Of a DNA stretch of 64,000 nt, positions 55,984-64,000 are shown piece by piece. The stretch's first letter is position 1. Each line of letters opens with the position of its first letter. The DNA is taken from the NCBI GenBank assembly GCA_012221805.1, contig CP015195.1, positions 819,771 through 883,770 on the forward strand, in the 5' to 3' direction. A program made the translations under genes and the position numbers. The stretch is from Pasteurellaceae bacterium RH1A. GTDB lineage: Bacteria > Pseudomonadota > Gammaproteobacteria > Enterobacterales > Pasteurellaceae. Below the pieces are notes generated by a model. It was not told the origin of the DNA. It saw only the letters and a list, made by a program, of their open reading frames with translations, and made no database searches.

Positions 55984-56921
55984 TATCTTTTCTCCGCTAA
56001 ACGTAAGACCGCAGATCGAGAGCGTGGGTTGGCGGCAATTTCGGCCTCACTGGGCATAATGGCCTTGCCAATGGCTTTAAGGGGAATATTCTTGGTCAGT
56101 TCACTCTCTAAAATCGGCAGGCCCTTTGGCACGCTCTCGCCCTTGGAGTGCTTTTTAATGAACTGCTTGACCATTCGGTCTTCCAATGAATGGAAACTAA
56201 TAATAGACAAACGCCCTTGAGGAGCCAGCACGCTCAGGGCTGAATTGAGAGCCTTTTCCAGCTCGTCTAATTCGCTGTTGATGAAAATCCGAATGGCCTG
56301 AAAGGAGCGGGTGGCCGGGTGCTTGTGCTTATCCTTAAAGGGCACGGCTTGGGCAATGATTTCAGCCAGTTGCAGGGTGCGGGAAATCTTCTCACTTGCA
56401 GATTTATTGTAAGAAACGACCGCTTGTGCAATTCGTTTGGCAAAGCGTTCCTCACCAAACTCCTTGAGCACCCAGGCCAAATCCTCCACTGAAACCTGAG
56501 CCAGCCAGTCGGCTGCCGACAGGCCCTTGGTGGTGTCCATCCGCATATCCAACGGCCCATCCCGCATAAAGCTAAAGCCCCGCTCGGCCTCGTCTAATTG
56601 AGGTGAAGATACGCCCAGATCCAGCAAAATACCGTCAATTTTTCCCATTAAACCTTCTTCTTCACAAATTTCAGGCAGGGCGGAAAAGGCTGAATGGAAA
56701 ATTTGAAAACGGGGATCGGTAATGGTCTTGGCCTCGGCAATGGCACGAGGGTCGCGGTCGGTAGCAAGCAAACGCCCCTCTGGCCCCAGTTGGCTTAAGA
56801 TCAAACGTGAGTGCCCGCCCCGCCCGAAGGTGCCATCAATATAGGTGCCGTTGGGCTTGAGATTCAGCCCCTCAACGGCTTCATGAAGGAGGACGGTAAT
56901 ATGTGCAGGTGGGGTTGTCAT
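55983..56921 (-). CDS. rsmH: 16S rRNA (cytosine(1402)-N4)-methyltransferase RsmH
   Basis: A 312-residue SAM methyltransferase. [33 protein letters not shown] (SAM loop), [20 protein letters not shown] and the C-terminal [15 protein letters not shown] match RsmH (MraW). It modifies C1402 in the ribosomal P site. It is the first gene of this dcw segment; mraZ, normally just upstream, is not there, and the region to holC (56922-57056) contains only promoter-like sequence and an uptake-like core. Confidence 0.96.
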   Translation of the reverse strand: MTTPPAHITVLLHEAVEGLNLKPNGTYIDGTFGRGGHSRLILSQLGPEGRLLATDRDPRAIAEAKTITDPRFQIFHSAFSALPEICEEEGLMGKIDGILLDLGVSSPQLDEAERGFSFMRDGPLDMRMDTTKGLSAADWLAQVSVEDLAWVLKEFGEERFAKRIAQAVVSYNKSASEKISRTLQLAEIIAQAVPFKDKHKHPATRSFQAIRIFINSELDELEKALNSALSVLAPQGRLSIISFHSLEDRMVKQFIKKHSKGESVPKGLPILESELTKNIPLKAIGKAIMPSEAEIAANPRSRSAVLRLAEKR

Positions 56922-57056
56922 GGCCTTGCCTTTAAAGAGTAATAATAGCCGTAAATTCTAGCGATTTAGCCCTGCTACATCAAGCGGTTTTATTGTACAT
57001 TTATCCTCTTTTGGGCTAAAATCTTCTGCTTTAAGTTTTGGGAAAAAGGGAAAGTA

Positions 57057-57497
57057 GTGAAGCAGGCACAATTCTATATCTTACAGGCTGAACAAGCGGG
57101 TGAATTAAGTACCGCTGAAGCACTTGCCTGCGATTTAGCCGCTCAACTTTGGCGGGCCAACAAGCGGGTGCTGATTGTCTGCGAGAACGAAGCACAAGCC
57201 CTCACGATTGATGAAGCCCTCTGGGCTAGAGATCCCGATTCCTTTGTGCCCCATAACCTTTCAGGCGAAACCACTACCTTTGCCACCCCGATTGAAATCT
57301 CTTGGGCTGGAAAACGTAACGCCCAAAGGCGGGATGTGCTGATTAACCTGCAAAATCAGTTGCCTGATTTTATTAGCAGTTTTAACCAGATTATTGACTT
57401 TGTGCCGACAGAAGAAGTCCAGAAGGCCGCCGCACGGGAACGCTATAAGCAGCTCCGCCAATTAGGCTGGCAACTGGCCACCCAACAAGCGGCTTAA
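57057..57497 (+). CDS. holC: DNA polymerase III chi subunit
   Basis: A 146-residue protein matching E. coli HolC: AQFYILQ at the start, then WRANKRVLIVCENEAQALTI, DEALWARDPDSFVPHNLSGE and a PIEISW motif. The start is read as GTG at 57057 after AAAGTA, which would give the usual MKQAQFYILQ. Chi links the clamp loader to SSB. In Haemophilus and other gammaproteobacteria holC lies upstream of valS, as it does here, although three accessory genes now intervene. Confidence 0.93.
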   Translation: MKQAQFYILQAEQAGELSTAEALACDLAAQLWRANKRVLIVCENEAQALTIDEALWARDPDSFVPHNLSGETTTFATPIEISWAGKRNAQRRDVLINLQNQLPDFISSFNQIIDFVPTEEVQKAAARERYKQLRQLGWQLATQQAA

Positions 57498-57527
57498 AAT
57501 CGGCAAATTTTTACAAAAAGAGGATAT

Positions 57528-57980
57528 ATGAAACTGGCTCAAGCCCTAATGGAACGAGCAGACGCCCAACGCAAGCTAGCCCAACTGGCCCACCGCCTGC
57601 AACAAAACGCCAAATATCAAGAAGGCGAGCTGCCCGCAGAAGATCCAGAGGCCCTGCTAACCGAATATCGGGCCACCGCAGACAGCCTTGAAAAACTGGT
57701 GGTGCAAATCAACCAGGCCAACCAACAAATCCGCCTGGCCAATGGGCTAAGTATGCTGGAAGCCCTGGCCAAACGGGACAGGCTCAAAGAAGAACACGCT
57801 ACCCTGCTGGCCTTGGCCGACAGTGCCCTGCCTGAACAGGCACGTTATAGCCGCAGCGAAATAAAAATGGTCGCCGCCGTGGACATCAAGGCCCTTCGCA
57901 AGCAAGCAGATTTGGTTGCCAAGCAGCACCGAGAACTGGATTTGCTGGTGCAAGAGGCGAATTGGCTCTTTGAGCTATAA
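57528..57980 (+). CDS. DIP1984 family protein
   Basis: A 150-residue, almost entirely helical cytoplasmic protein with heptad-like Leu spacing (MKLAQALMERADAQRKLAQL, EKLVVQINQANQQIRLANGL, LRKQADLVAKQHRELDLLVQ). It agrees with the DIP1984/septicolysin-like family, of unknown function. AGAGGATAT lies before the ATG, 30 bases after holC, so it may be co-transcribed with it. Confidence 0.7.
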   Translation: MKLAQALMERADAQRKLAQLAHRLQQNAKYQEGELPAEDPEALLTEYRATADSLEKLVVQINQANQQIRLANGLSMLEALAKRDRLKEEHATLLALADSALPEQARYSRSEIKMVAAVDIKALRKQADLVAKQHRELDLLVQEANWLFEL

Positions 57981-57990
57981 GATTTAGGTA

Positions 57991-58126
57991 TTTTATTCAG
58001 AGGCGAACACAAAATCTCAACCTAGGGGACGAAGAGCCGTCATTCCGACACAGCTTCCGCTCCGTACAAGTGATTGAGAACCGTTTATAAAGCACATATT
58101 ACGACCAAGTGTTGATCTGAATAAAA
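57991..58126. repeat. 136-bp MITE-like element with inverted ends
   Basis: TTTTATTCAGAGGCGAACAC at 57991 is matched by GTGTTGATCTGAATAAAA ending 58126, imperfect in the middle of the arm. There is no coding potential. It is unrelated to the other repeats of the window. Confidence 0.55.
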
Positions 58127-58186
58127 TGGGTGGGATGGGGGATATAAGCGGTAAAATTTACTGCAATTTTTGCAAAAGGTGTGATT

Positions 58187-58354
58187 ATGACCAAAGAAGA
58201 AATCATTAAACAACAATCAATGCTACAAGCCTTATGGAAAGCATTTATTGCTGAAAAGCAGAAAACAGAAGTGCTGACTTTTGGGAAACAAGATGGGCGA
58301 ATTGTAGAGTCCTATCCTGATGGTACGGAAAAAGTAGTGGGTTATGCAAAATAA
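58187..58354 (+). CDS. small hypothetical protein (55 residues)
   Basis: Starts ATG at 58187 with AAAGGTG 8 bases upstream and ends at a TAA at 58352-58354. The sequence begins MTKEEIIKQQSMLQALWKAF and ends YPDGTEKVVGYAK: a helix followed by a small sheet, with no membrane segment. The codon pattern and ribosome site look real. The next gene's upstream start (58344) overlaps its last codons. Function unknown. Confidence 0.55.
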   Translation: MTKEEIIKQQSMLQALWKAFIAEKQKTEVLTFGKQDGRIVESYPDGTEKVVGYAK

Positions 58355-58903
58355 ATTTACAACAGAAGGATTGATTATGGAATATTCAGCTGAGGAAATA
58401 TTTAAAAATGCTCTTATAATAGGTGGCATGTTTGCTATTTTTGTATGTTTATATTTAGTTTATATCTTTTTAAAAGACAAGGAGAGAAAGAAGGCAAAAT
58501 TAAAGATTGATACAATGGGAGTTATTAATAAAATAAATTACCCTAATAAAAAAAAGCTGTTGCAAAAGCAATAGCAGAAGCAGAAGCAACAAATATACCT
58601 ATTGAAGAGTTTTATATGTTTGAAAATGAAAGAGAAAGAAAAGCATATGAGTATATTTATTCAAAATTCTTTATTGTATCAATATCACTATCATTAATCA
58701 CATTATCATTAGCTGCGATAATTCAGTGTCTTGATTTTTTTAAAGAGTATAAGGTAATTATTGAAAATATTGGATTATGGGCTGGAAAATATGTAATATT
58801 TAACTCAATTTTGGCAGGTTTAGATATATTTGTAATAGGACCCGTAATAGAATCATTTAAAAACTGGAATAAAAAGAGAAAAACCAATGACAAAAACCTT
58901 TGA
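58344..58903 (+). pseudogene. membrane protein of unknown function, frame broken at an A8 run
   Basis: The first frame (start 58344 or, better, 58377, MEYSAEEIFKNALIIGG) has one membrane segment and runs into NYPNKKKLLQKQ and a stop. From the A8 tract at 58548-58555 a second frame continues KKAVAKAIAEAEATNIPIEE and then two further hydrophobic segments (FFIVSISLSLITLSLAAIIQ and [20 protein letters not shown]), ending at 58903. One more A (A9) would join them into a 175-residue protein from 58377. Homopolymer slippage, phase variation or a sequencing error are all possible. The end overlaps the valS start by 17 bases. AT-rich. Confidence 0.65.
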
Positions 58904-61751
58904 AATGGCAGATCGTTTCACGCCGTCGGCAGTGGAACAGGCACTTTATCAACACTGGGAATCGCAGGGTTATTTTAAACCGAGCGAAGATATCAACGCA
59001 CCGAGCTATTCGATTGCGATTCCGCCACCGAATGTAACAGGCTCGCTCCATATGGGGCACGCCTTCCAGCAAACCCTGATGGACACGCTGATTCGCTTTA
59101 ACCGTATGGAAGGGCATAACACCCTTTGGCAGGCGGGGACTGACCACGCCGGGATTGCCACCCAAATGGTGGTGGAGCGTAAAATCGCTGCTGAAGAAGA
59201 CAAAACTCGCCACGACTACGGGCGTGAAGCCTTTATCGACAAGATTTGGCAGTGGAAGGAATATTCTGGTGGCACCATTAGCCAACAAATGCGTCGCCTA
59301 GGCAACTCCATTGACTGGGATCGTGAGCGTTTTACTATGGACGATGGCTTGTCGGAAGCGGTCAAAGAAGTCTTTGTTCGCTTGCACGAAGAAGGCTTGA
59401 TTTACCGTGGCAAACGCCTGGTAAACTGGGATCCAAAACTCCACACGGCTATTTCGGATTTAGAAGTGGAAAATAAAGAGAGCAAGGGCTCGCTTTGGCA
59501 TTTCCGTTATCCGCTTGCAAACGGGGCAAAAACCGCTGAAGGCAAGGATTACTTGGTAGTAGCGACCACTCGTCCTGAAACCGTGCTAGGCGATACGGCG
59601 GTGGCGGTTCACCCTGAAGATGAACGCTATCAATCTCTCATTGGCAAGAGCGTGATTTTACCGCTTGCTAACCGTGAAATCCCGATTGTAGCGGACGACT
59701 ATGTGGATCGTGAGTTCGGTACAGGTGTAGTAAAAATCACTCCAGCCCACGACTTTAACGACTACGAAGTAGGTAAACGCCATAGCCTGCCGATGGTCAA
59801 TGTGATGACCTTAAACGCCGATATTCGTGAACAAGCGGAAGTGGTCGGTTCAGACGGCAAACCATTAACCACCTACGATGCCCAAATTCCAGCCGACTAC
59901 CAGGGCTTAGAGCGTTTCGCTGCCCGTAAAAAAGTGGTGGCAGACTTTGAAGCCCTAGGCTTGTTGGACGAAATCAAACCCCACGATCTGAAAGTGCCTT
60001 ACGGCGACCGTGGTGGCGTGCCGATTGAGCCAATGCTGACCGATCAATGGTATGTAAGCGTGAAACCACTTGCCGAAGTGGCGGTAAAAGCGGTGGAAGA
60101 CGGCGAAATCCAATTCGTGCCGAAACAGTATGAAAATCTCTACTTCTCTTGGATGCGTGACATTCAAGACTGGTGTATTTCTCGCCAACTTTGGTGGGGG
60201 CACCGCATTCCAGCCTGGTATGACGAAGCAGGCAATGTTTATGTGGCTCGTGATGAAGCCGAAGTGCGGTCAAAATATGGCTTAAATGCGGACGTGGTAC
60301 TCAAGCAAGATGAAGATGTGCTCGACACCTGGTTCTCATCAGGCTTGTGGACTTTCTCCACCTTAGGTTGGCCGAAACAAACGCCAGATCTGAAAATGTT
60401 CCATTCCACGGACGTGCTGATTACGGGCTTTGACATCATCTTCTTTTGGGTGGCTCGGATGATTATGTTCACCATGCACTTTGTCAAAGATGAAAACGGC
60501 AAGCCGCAAGTGCCGTTCAAAACTGTCTATGTCACGGGCTTGATTCGGGACGAACAAGGTCAAAAAATGTCCAAATCCAAAGGTAACGTGTTAGACCCGA
60601 TTGATATGATTGACGGCATTTCCCTTGAAGATCTCTTGGATAAACGCACGGGTAATATGATGCAGCCGCAACTGGCTGAGAAGATCGCCAAGGCAACACG
60701 CAAGGAATTTGCTGACGGCATTTCCGCCCACGGTACGGACGCATTGCGTTTCACCTTGGCAGCACTGGCCAGCAACGGCCGTGACATCAACTGGGATATG
60801 AAACGTCTGGAAGGCTACCGTAACTTCTGTAATAAATTGTGGAATGCCAGCCGCTTTGTGCTGACCAATGACAAGTTAGACCTAGGCGAAGGCGAGGTGG
60901 AATTATCCCTTGCCGACCGTTGGATTCAGTCCGAATTTAACCGCACGGTGGAAACCTTCCGCAGTTCGCTTGCTCAGTTCCGTTTTGACTTATGTGCTAA
61001 CGCCTTGTATGAATTTACTTGGAACCAGTTCTGCGACTGGTATTTGGAGCTGACCAAGCCTGTGTTTGCCAACGGCACAGACGTACAAAAACGTGGCGCA
61101 AGCCGCACCTTGATTTCCGTGCTTGAGGCTCTCTTACGTTTAGCCCACCCAGTGATTCCATTTATCACTGAAGAAATCTGGCAGAAGGTCAAAGGCTTTG
61201 CCGGCATTGATGGCGACACCATTATGTTGCAACCTTTCCCGAAAGTGGATGCAACCAAGCTAGACGAGCAAGCCGAAGCTCAAATCAACTGGCTCAAAGA
61301 CGTGATTATTGCAGTGCGTAACATCCGTGCAGAATCCAACATCGCCCCAAGTAAGGGCTTGGATTTACTCTTGCGTAATCTTTCCGAGCAAGATTGCAAA
61401 ATCTTAGCCGAAAATGACCGCTTGCTGAAAACAATGGCCAAGTTGGATAGCGTGAAGGTGCTAGCAGACGGCGAAACAGCCCCACTTGCAGTAGCGAAGT
61501 TGGTCGGCAATAGCGAATTGCTTGTGCCAATGGCAGGCTTTATCAACAAAGATGCAGAACTAGCTCGCTTGACCAAGGAAATGGAAAAATACCAAAATGA
61601 AGTCAAACGCATTGAAGGCAAACTTTCCAACGAATCCTTCGTCGCCAAGGCTCCACCAGCCGTGATTGAAAAAGAACGGGAAAAAATGGCGGAGTATCAG
61701 GCTGGGCTTGAGAAGATTCAGAGTCAGTATAAGGCGATTGAGGCTTTGTAA
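58887..61751 (+). CDS. valS: valyl-tRNA synthetase
   Basis: A 954-residue class I synthetase charging tRNA-Val. The HIGH-type motif is [14 protein letters not shown], the KMSKS motif is [14 protein letters not shown], and [19 protein letters not shown] marks the editing domain that removes mischarged threonine. The C-terminal coiled coil ([20 protein letters not shown]) is complete. The start overlaps the preceding hypothetical gene. A terminator follows, then IS copy 2. Confidence 0.97.
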   Translation: MTKTFEMADRFTPSAVEQALYQHWESQGYFKPSEDINAPSYSIAIPPPNVTGSLHMGHAFQQTLMDTLIRFNRMEGHNTLWQAGTDHAGIATQMVVERKIAAEEDKTRHDYGREAFIDKIWQWKEYSGGTISQQMRRLGNSIDWDRERFTMDDGLSEAVKEVFVRLHEEGLIYRGKRLVNWDPKLHTAISDLEVENKESKGSLWHFRYPLANGAKTAEGKDYLVVATTRPETVLGDTAVAVHPEDERYQSLIGKSVILPLANREIPIVADDYVDREFGTGVVKITPAHDFNDYEVGKRHSLPMVNVMTLNADIREQAEVVGSDGKPLTTYDAQIPADYQGLERFAARKKVVADFEALGLLDEIKPHDLKVPYGDRGGVPIEPMLTDQWYVSVKPLAEVAVKAVEDGEIQFVPKQYENLYFSWMRDIQDWCISRQLWWGHRIPAWYDEAGNVYVARDEAEVRSKYGLNADVVLKQDEDVLDTWFSSGLWTFSTLGWPKQTPDLKMFHSTDVLITGFDIIFFWVARMIMFTMHFVKDENGKPQVPFKTVYVTGLIRDEQGQKMSKSKGNVLDPIDMIDGISLEDLLDKRTGNMMQPQLAEKIAKATRKEFADGISAHGTDALRFTLAALASNGRDINWDMKRLEGYRNFCNKLWNASRFVLTNDKLDLGEGEVELSLADRWIQSEFNRTVETFRSSLAQFRFDLCANALYEFTWNQFCDWYLELTKPVFANGTDVQKRGASRTLISVLEALLRLAHPVIPFITEEIWQKVKGFAGIDGDTIMLQPFPKVDATKLDEQAEAQINWLKDVIIAVRNIRAESNIAPSKGLDLLLRNLSEQDCKILAENDRLLKTMAKLDSVKVLADGETAPLAVAKLVGNSELLVPMAGFINKDAELARLTKEMEKYQNEVKRIEGKLSNESFVAKAPPAVIEKEREKMAEYQAGLEKIQSQYKAIEAL

Positions 61752-61767
61752 TTTTTACATCTAACTG

Positions 61768-61800
61768 CCCCGCTTAATTATTATTAAGCGGGACTTTTTA
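61768..61800 (+). terminator. terminator after valS
   Basis: CCCGCTTAA pairs with TTAAGCGGG around a short AT loop, followed by ACTTTTTAA. IS copy 2 begins immediately after. Confidence 0.85.
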
Positions 61801-61801
61801 A

Positions 61802-62891
61802 GGCATAGTAGACAAAATAGTTGCTGATTCGTCAAAAACTATGCCAAGTGGACAAAATAGTTGCTAATGTTTATTTTCTAAAATGTTAGCAGCTATTTTT
61901 ATTCAAAAAATCCTTTATAAACATGGCTTTATGTTTTTTGCTTAATCCATTATGATTATTTAACTGTCGCTTCATATGTTTAAATAGCCCTTCAAGCCTA
62001 TTTGTTGTCCTTTCTATATTTAAATCTGACCGTTCTTCAAAAGTAAAATAAATATTTCATATACCATTTAAGGCTTGCATAAGCCCCTCTAACACTACGA
62101 TGCTTATAAGGTAAATATCCCTTTTCATTTGGCTTATCACTTCTTTCTTTTAAATACTCTTCATGTTTTAAATACCAATAATGAAGGCGTTTATAAAATT
62201 CATTTTTTGAACTCTCTACCAGTGTTTTTGCAATAATTTTTAATTCTTTTCCCGCTTGTGATTGATGCTTCTTCCTGAGTTTTCTCATCACTATTGCAAC
62301 CATATGGAATTGACACATCTGTACAGGTGCATTGAACAAGTCCTTCATCAGGCCTCGCCTACCATCACAAGTAATGGATTGTATTATATAGCTTTTTTCT
62401 CTCAATCTATTAAGTGCCAGCTTATAGTAAACGTCTTTTTCTGTTCTTACAAAACAGTGAAATACCACTTTCTTTGTATGAGAATCCATTAACACTAATA
62501 CGCCGAAATTACGCTTAAAAAAGGTAGTGTCCATAATTATATTAAGCGATGTGCTTTGAGGTGGATGTAATAATGTTTTAGGGGCTTTATCAATATATCT
62601 TTGGATTGTTCTAACCGAACAATGATACTTATTGGCAAGCTGTTGATAGGTTTGTTTTCCTGAAGTGTAATCATCCCAGAACTTTATTGGATCTAATTTC
62701 TTATGATGGGTAAAGGTTTTATTACATTGATTACAATAATAACGCTGAATATTATTTTGTTTGCCATGTTTCTTGATATTCGTGCTTTGGCAGAAAGGGC
62801 AGTTTTTTGTTCATTTTTCAAAAAGAGGGCTTAAAGCCTTGTACTATAAGGCTTTAAGCCACTTTTTAGCAACTATTTTGTCTACTATGCC
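61802..62891 (-). mobile_element. insertion sequence, IS256-superfamily Zn-ribbon variant, copy 2 (inverted)
   Basis: 1090 bp, with the same 24-base terminal repeats as copy 1 (GGCATAGTAGACAAAATAGT...). It differs from copy 1 by several single-base changes and one inserted base. Its left end lies 16 bases before the toxN start codon and its right end abuts the valS terminator. No exact target duplication is seen. Confidence 0.9.
61886..62814 (-). pseudogene. transposase of IS copy 2, frameshifted
   Basis: Same gene as in copy 1, but one extra T in the TATTTATTTTACTTTTG run (near 62045-62050) ends the frame at YMKYLFYF, before the catalytic Glu (NRLEGLF). Other differences are coding changes such as HYWYLKHEE for HYWHLKHEE. 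The out-of-frame ATG and A6 run before the zinc ribbon are identical to copy 1. This copy should be inactive unless helped in trans. Confidence 0.85.
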
Positions 62892-62907
62892 TTTTTGGAA
62901 AAGAATA

Positions 62908-63378
62908 ATGAGTGACAAATTAAAACTATATCGAATAAAAGAACATTATCTTGATTTTTTAAGAGAAGTAGAGCCAAAAATCCCAATGAATAAGGATAAT
63001 GGAAAGGGAGGGCCCTTTGTTGGTATTGTACTTTCTATTAATGGCGTAAAATATATAGCCTCCTTATCTTCTAAAAAAGAAAGGGGCAGAGTGATTTTTA
63101 AAGTGAAAATTGGTGATGAACAAAAAGCGACTATTCGGTTTGCTTATATGTTCCCAATTGTAGCAGATGCTTTAATTGAAATAGATTATACAGAAGAATT
63201 TAAACTTGATTTTAAGTACACCGCTTTACTCATCAATGAAGATTTATACATCAATCAGTATTGGGAGCGGATTTACGAAATTGCCACTAAAACCTATACC
63301 AATGCAGTGACCAAACGCTTTGGGTTTGATGGATTTTGCTGTGATTTTGTTGCATTAGAAGAAAGGCATATGTCTTAA
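62908..63378 (+). CDS. toxN: type III toxin, ToxN/AbiQ family endoribonuclease, antitoxin RNA not found
   Basis: A 156-residue protein. MSDKLKLYRIKEHYLDFLRE at the start, then GPFVGIVLSINGVKYIASLS and SSKKERG, MFPIVADALIEIDY, and a final CDFVALEERH follow the order and spacing of ToxN and AbiQ (F-I-G-I-V-L...K-Y-x-A-x-L-x-S, M-I-P-I, LLEEK). Such toxins cut RNA and are held inactive by pseudoknotted RNA repeats (ToxI) encoded just upstream. I start at 62908 after GGAAAAG; a longer in-frame reading runs back into the IS. Sixteen bases upstream lies IS copy 2, and no tandem-repeat antitoxin is visible between valS and toxN. Confidence 0.78.
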   Translation: MSDKLKLYRIKEHYLDFLREVEPKIPMNKDNGKGGPFVGIVLSINGVKYIASLSSKKERGRVIFKVKIGDEQKATIRFAYMFPIVADALIEIDYTEEFKLDFKYTALLINEDLYINQYWERIYEIATKTYTNAVTKRFGFDGFCCDFVALEERHMS

Positions 63379-63462
63379 TGTAGCAGCGCCTTAGATCGTC
63401 CTCTTCCCCAGAGGGGACGGTTGGTAACCGTGGGTAATTCGTTACCCACGTTAACAAGGGCC

Positions 63463-63612
63463 CGCTGGCGCTATCTGGGGCTGTGAAATCCAGAGCAGCA
63501 AAGCTGCTCAACCATGCTTAACCCAGTACGGGTTTGCCGTGCTGGGGATAAAAGATTTGATACCCACCCCCATCAACCCAAAACCATCAAGGCGAATGTG
63601 ATTCGCCCCTAC
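63463..63612. repeat. dispersed composite repeat, second copy
   Basis: GGCTGTGAAATCCAGAGCAG and AAAACCATCAAGGCGAATGT are the reverse complement of blocks at 25610-25670, here separated by a longer insert. Further palindromes (TGGGTAATTCGTTACCCA, CCAGTACGGG/CCGTGCTGG) surround it. The 269 bases after toxN contain only such repeats and no gene. Confidence 0.6.
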
Positions 63613-63647
63613 AATCTCGCTGGTGCTATCTGTACGTTCTAGGTTAG

Positions 63648-63734
63648 CTATTTATGTTCGCTAATGCGGTAAGCTACATAAGCAAAACCGACCATAATAC
63701 AGGCGAAGATGGCGAGTCCGAAAGTTGCTTGCAT
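63648..63734 (-). CDS. 28-residue single-span membrane peptide
   Basis: Begins MQATFGLAIFACIMVGFAYV and ends AYRISEHK: one hydrophobic helix with a charged C-terminus. A very strong ribosome site (GAGGAGG) lies 7 bases before the ATG. The start overlaps the stop of the preceding reading frame (TAATG), indicating coupled translation. I cannot assign a family; small subunits of membrane enzymes and toxic peptides both look like this. Confidence 0.5.
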   Translation of the reverse strand: MQATFGLAIFACIMVGFAYVAYRISEHK

Positions 63735-63973
63735 TATTGAGCCTCCTCATTTTTGGCTTTTCTGAAATATCTTGTAGCACATAAGCCTGCATAAGCAGCA
63801 AGGCCAAGTAAAGCAGAGTTGATGATTTAGTTGATGATTTTAATATAAAGAGGATCTTTATTATAAAGCATAACAGGTATCGCCAAAATTGCAACTTTTG
63901 CAATATCAGCCGTAATTTTTGCCCAGTCGTCTAGGGTTTCCTTTTCAAAAGGGTGTTTAAATATATTCCACAT
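63734..63973 (-). pseudogene. small membrane protein interrupted by a 12-bp tandem duplication
   Basis: Starts MWNIFKHPFEKETLDDWAKI after AGGAATAACT and encodes a hydrophobic segment (IAKVAILAIPVMLY). The sequence ATCATCAACT is tandemly duplicated with two extra bases at 63822-63840, adding TAA in frame, so the product stops after 48 residues (YIKIIN). Without the duplication the frame continues SALLGLAAYAGLCATRYFRK with a second hydrophobic segment, and ends at 63734, overlapping the 28-residue gene. The intact form would be a 75-residue two-span protein. Family unknown. Confidence 0.55.
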
Positions 63974-64000
63974 AGTTATTCCTCTTCTATATGTATTTAA

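Noticed and set aside
62761..62907. Longer ToxN-like reading frame starting inside the IS (49 extra N-terminal residues).
   Set aside because: The extra residues come from the antisense of the transposase leader and IS end; the ATG at 62908 has a ribosome site and aligns with the ToxN N-terminus.

Overview
The window is a 64 kb piece of a Pasteurellaceae chromosome, most likely from the Actinobacillus/Mannheimia side of the family. Three things support this. First, the gene set and local order resemble those of Haemophilus and Actinobacillus (rpmI-rplT, zwf-pgl-gnd, holC-valS, opp genes, rsmH-ftsL-ftsI-murE). Second, intergenic regions and terminators carry many copies of ACAAGCGGT, often followed by TTTGCAAA-type sequence, which is the Apl-type DNA uptake sequence rather than the Hin-type AAGTGCGGT. 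Third, the ribonucleotide reductase looks like the compact class Id form, which I recall being described from Actinobacillus ureae. No species is assigned.

Layout. 1-1963: the 3' end of infC, a MITE-like palindrome, an acidic orphan gene, then rpmI-rplT. 1964-8125: sixA, pykA, and an opsX-aroF-higB-higA-tyrA run in which a toxin-antitoxin module sits inside the aroF-tyrA pair. 8144-10747: a FepA-type catecholate siderophore receptor. 10748-19347: the oxidative pentose phosphate genes zwf, pgl (frameshifted) and gnd. Between pgl and gnd lies about 4.7 kb of accessory DNA: an MFS/tautomerase/racemase/glutaredoxin-like run, a VapD-like protein and an AT-rich PIN-like gene. 19436-22956: rnhB, then nrdB-nrdA. 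23086-25700: an IS3-family remnant, an AT-rich membrane protein gene and a 1089-bp IS copy. 25830-36282: a six-gene minus-strand operon (Slam, two Slam-type lipoproteins, TonB receptor, M16 protease, SbmA/YddA-type ABC protein). 36283-41330: rlmD, dgt, cysQ, argH. 41498-46681: the oligopeptide transporter with fused ATPases. 46879-51432: fabB, an LTA-synthase-like protein and a YcjF-like protein. 51443-56921: gmk, murE, ftsI, ftsL, rsmH. 57057-61751: holC, accessory genes, valS. 61802-64000: a second IS copy, a ToxN/AbiQ-type toxin gene with no visible antitoxin, repeats and two tiny membrane-protein genes.

The most interesting system is the 25.8-36.3 kb operon. It joins a Slam outer-membrane exporter and two surface lipoproteins to a TonB receptor/M16 protease/ABC trio laid out like E. 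coli pqqL-yddB-yddA, a relative of the Fus protease-associated import system. The likely job is capture of a host protein or nutrient-carrying protein at the surface, import, and cleavage in the periplasm. The Slam gene begins in a six-unit GCCTT pentanucleotide tract that leaves both ATG starts out of frame, which suggests phase variation with the present state OFF. In this sequence the receptor is also frameshifted and the protease is split by an in-phase TAG.

Several other genes are broken by single small events: pgl, the second transposase copy, a membrane gene before valS, and a small gene at the right edge. Some may be real decay, some phase variation, and some sequencing errors. The two IS copies are inverted relative to each other and flank about 36 kb that includes the Slam operon.
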